From assembly GCA_019873645.1 (NCBI GenBank), contig JAIOAX010000032.1:1-53368 (forward strand): DNA of 53,368 bases. Reading direction: 5' to 3'. The stretch is from Chloroflexota bacterium. Lineage in GTDB: Bacteria; Chloroflexota; Anaerolineae; B4-G1; SLSP01. Of the stretch, positions 52,186 through 53,368 are shown piece by piece. The notes under the pieces were generated by a model. It ran no database searches. It was not told the origin of the DNA and saw only the letters and a list, made by a program, of their open reading frames with translations. How positions within the stretch are numbered: position 1 is the first letter of the stretch; each line of letters begins with the position of its first letter. The position numbers were made by a program, and so were the translations under genes.

Positions 52186-52215
52186 AAGTTAAGAATTGGT
52201 TAAAATCCAATAAAG
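52186..52215 (-). promoter_or_regulatory. 10-bp-period direct repeat, copy C
   Basis: Plus-strand AAGTTAAGAATT / GGTTAAAATCC / AATAAAGG, again with a 10-base step, about 92-121 bases upstream of the second KaiC-like gene. It forms the left part of the 415-base gap; the rest is the 79-bp tandem repeat. Confidence 0.5.
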
Positions 52216-52258
52216 GTTTGTTAACGAATGTATCCAATATCGCAAATCACAAGCCGAT

Positions 52259-52507
52259 CGCTTGCGCTACGTTTTCAGACGGCTTGTAGCACAACCTGTC
52301 AGGTTGCCGTTGTTGTCGCCGCGCGTCGCAAGCTGACCGCTTACGCTATGTTTTCAGACGGCTTGTAGCGCAACCTGTCAGGTTGCCGTTGTTGTCGCCG
52401 CGCGTCGCAAGCTGACCGCTTGCGCTATGTTTTCAGACGGCTTGTAGCGCAACCTGTCAGGTTGCCGTTGTTGTCGCCGCGCGTCGCAAGCTGACCGCTT
52501 GCGCTAC
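52259..52507. repeat. 79-bp tandem repeat, three copies plus a partial
   Basis: Copies at 52259-52337, 52338-52416 and 52417-52495, then 12 bases of a fourth. Copies 2 and 3 are almost identical. Each contains two palindromic cores, GCAACCTGTCAGGTTGC and GCAAGCTGACCGCTTGCG, separated by GTTGTTGTCGCCGCGC. There is no gene in the array on either strand. It lies between the 5'-incomplete kinase and the KaiC-like gene. Confidence 0.92.
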
Positions 52508-52509
52508 GG

Positions 52510-53368
52510 TTACGGTTCTTCCGGCGGGCGCAAGGGAAGGGCAATGTAAAAGGTCGCCCCCTGTCCCACTTCGCTTTCCGCCCAGATTTTTCCGCCATGC
52601 CGGGCAATCACCTGTTTGCTGATGGCTAACCCCAGGCCGGTGCTCTTCTCGCCGCCGGTCTTGCGCGACTGTTTTTTCGCAAAAGGATCGAACAGGCGGA
52701 CAAGGTCCTCCGGCGCAATGCCGACGCCGTGATCCTCAACTTCGATCAGTGCTTCATCATCCACCCGGCGCGTCCGCATCACCACGCTCGATCCCGGATA
52801 CGAGTGCTCAATTGCATTGGCGAGCAGGTTCATGAGCACCTGCTTGATCTTTTCGCCGTCTATGACCAATCGGGGCAACACCGGGTCCTGCACCACGCAG
52901 ATTTCAATGCCTTTTTTGCGGGCCTTGAGGCTGACCAGGGTGAGCGCCTGCTCCACAATCGCGGGCAGCTCGACGACGTTAAGGTCCAGATGGAAATGGC
53001 CGGACTCGATGACGGCCACGCTGAGAAAGTCATTGATGATCTGGCTCATAAACTCGGCGGTGGCGCCGATATGCTCGAGATAGCCGAGTTGTTCCCGGGA
53101 TAGCACGTTCGCCGCATCCTCACGCAAGAGGTCGCTGAAGGCCATAATGACTTGCAAGGGATTGCGCAGGTCGTGGGCGGCCATCCCCAAAAACTGGTTT
53201 TTCAACTCGTTGAGCCGCGCCAGTTCGGCGTTCTTTTGCGCCAACTCGCGCTGCATGTCGTTGAGCCGCGCCAGTTCGGCGTTCTTTTGCGCCAACTCGC
53301 GCTGCATGGCGACCAATTCATTGTTGAGCCGGCTGATCTCGTCGTAGAGGCTGCTTTCCTGGTCCGCC
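52510..53368 (-). CDS. Histidine kinase, C-terminal part (runs off the window)
   Basis: The frame stays open to the right edge, so the N-terminus (probably a receiver or PAS domain) is outside. The visible part starts with a coiled coil (SSLYDEISRLNNELVAM) and contains a 17-residue segment, MQRELAQKNAELARLND/E, twice in tandem because of a 51-bp duplication. HisKA follows with phospho-His in GMAAHDLRNPLQVIMAF, then HATPase_c with NLLANAIEHS, VEDHGVGIAPEDL, and GLGLAISKQVIARHGGK. It is the first visible gene of the island in the direction of transcription and lies upstream of the second KaiC-like gene. An extra 17 residues would change the heptad register unless compensated. Confidence 0.88.
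   Translation of the reverse strand, partial: ADQESSLYDEISRLNNELVAMQRELAQKNAELARLNDMQRELAQKNAELARLNELKNQFLGMAAHDLRNPLQVIMAFSDLLREDAANVLSREQLGYLEHIGATAEFMSQIINDFLSVAVIESGHFHLDLNVVELPAIVEQALTLVSLKARKKGIEICVVQDPVLPRLVIDGEKIKQVLMNLLANAIEHSYPGSSVVMRTRRVDDEALIEVEDHGVGIAPEDLVRLFDPFAKKQSRKTGGEKSTGLGLAISKQVIARHGGKIWAESEVGQGATFYIALPLRPPEEP
53207..53308. repeat. 51-bp tandem duplication in a kinase coiled coil
   Basis: Two identical or nearly identical 51-base units (53207-53257 and 53258-53308), in frame, encoding MQRELAQKNAELARLND and MQRELAQKNAELARLNE. Confidence 0.92.

Noticed and set aside
52259..52507. 79-bp repeats as a CRISPR array
   Set aside because: The units are direct head-to-tail copies without variable spacers.

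Overview
The window looks like a chromosomal piece of a Chloroflexota-type bacterium (Anaerolineae or Chloroflexia-like). This is inferred from the mix of a branched-chain amino acid supercluster with citramalate synthase, an archaeal/HacA-size LeuC, kaiB/kaiC-like genes without kaiA, and many large PAS/GAF hybrid histidine kinases. No rRNA, tRNA or CRISPR was seen, and no taxon can be proven from the sequence alone.

Left edge (1-2400): the 5' end of a DUF4277/IS1634-like transposase on the minus strand has truncated a GT4 glycosyltransferase. A dispersed GC-rich repeat and a methylglyoxal synthase gene (mgsA) follow. Next comes a promoter, a 52-codon ORF with a run of Leu/Ile/Val codons, and a rho-independent terminator just before ilvB. 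This has the layout of an ilv transcription attenuator.

Biosynthesis block (2489-21253, + strand): ilvB-ilvN-ilvC-leuA-(65-aa ORF)-leuC-leuD-cimA, then leuB, ilvD, ilvE and gdhA. With cimA plus leuBCD making 2-oxobutyrate from pyruvate, the block encodes Val, Leu and Ile synthesis without threonine deaminase, and gdhA supplies glutamate for IlvE. Between cimA and ilvD are three toxin-antitoxin pairs (RelB/YafQ, AbrB/VapC, RHH/MazF), a GNAT fragment, a DUF4058 pseudogene, a zinc-ribbon/membrane/EF-Tu-domain-2 protein and a B3/B4-domain protein. Most gaps between biosynthetic genes carry tandem heptanucleotide repeats, often as inverted arms, that resemble the STRR repeats of cyanobacteria.

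Nitrogen/carbon pair (21369-28881): a PEP/pyruvate-binding domain protein (minus) and glutamate synthase large subunit gltB (plus). No gltD is in the window.

Signalling island (28934-53368, all minus): reading in the direction of transcription, a 5'-incomplete histidine kinase, a KaiC-like ATPase, a PAS protein, a second KaiC-like ATPase, KaiB, a PAS-GAF-GAF kinase, a REC-PAS-PAS-PAS protein, a REC-PAS-kinase-REC-REC-HPt hybrid, a REC-PAS-GAF-GAF-PAS-kinase-REC hybrid broken by a 10-bp duplication, a membrane PAS/GAF hybrid kinase, a REC-kinase, an OmpR-type regulator and a final REC-kinase. A repeated 10-bp-period element precedes three of these units and may be a shared operator. The likely logic is that several sensor kinases feed phosphoryl groups and PAS signals into the KaiB/KaiC-like ATPases and one DNA-binding regulator.
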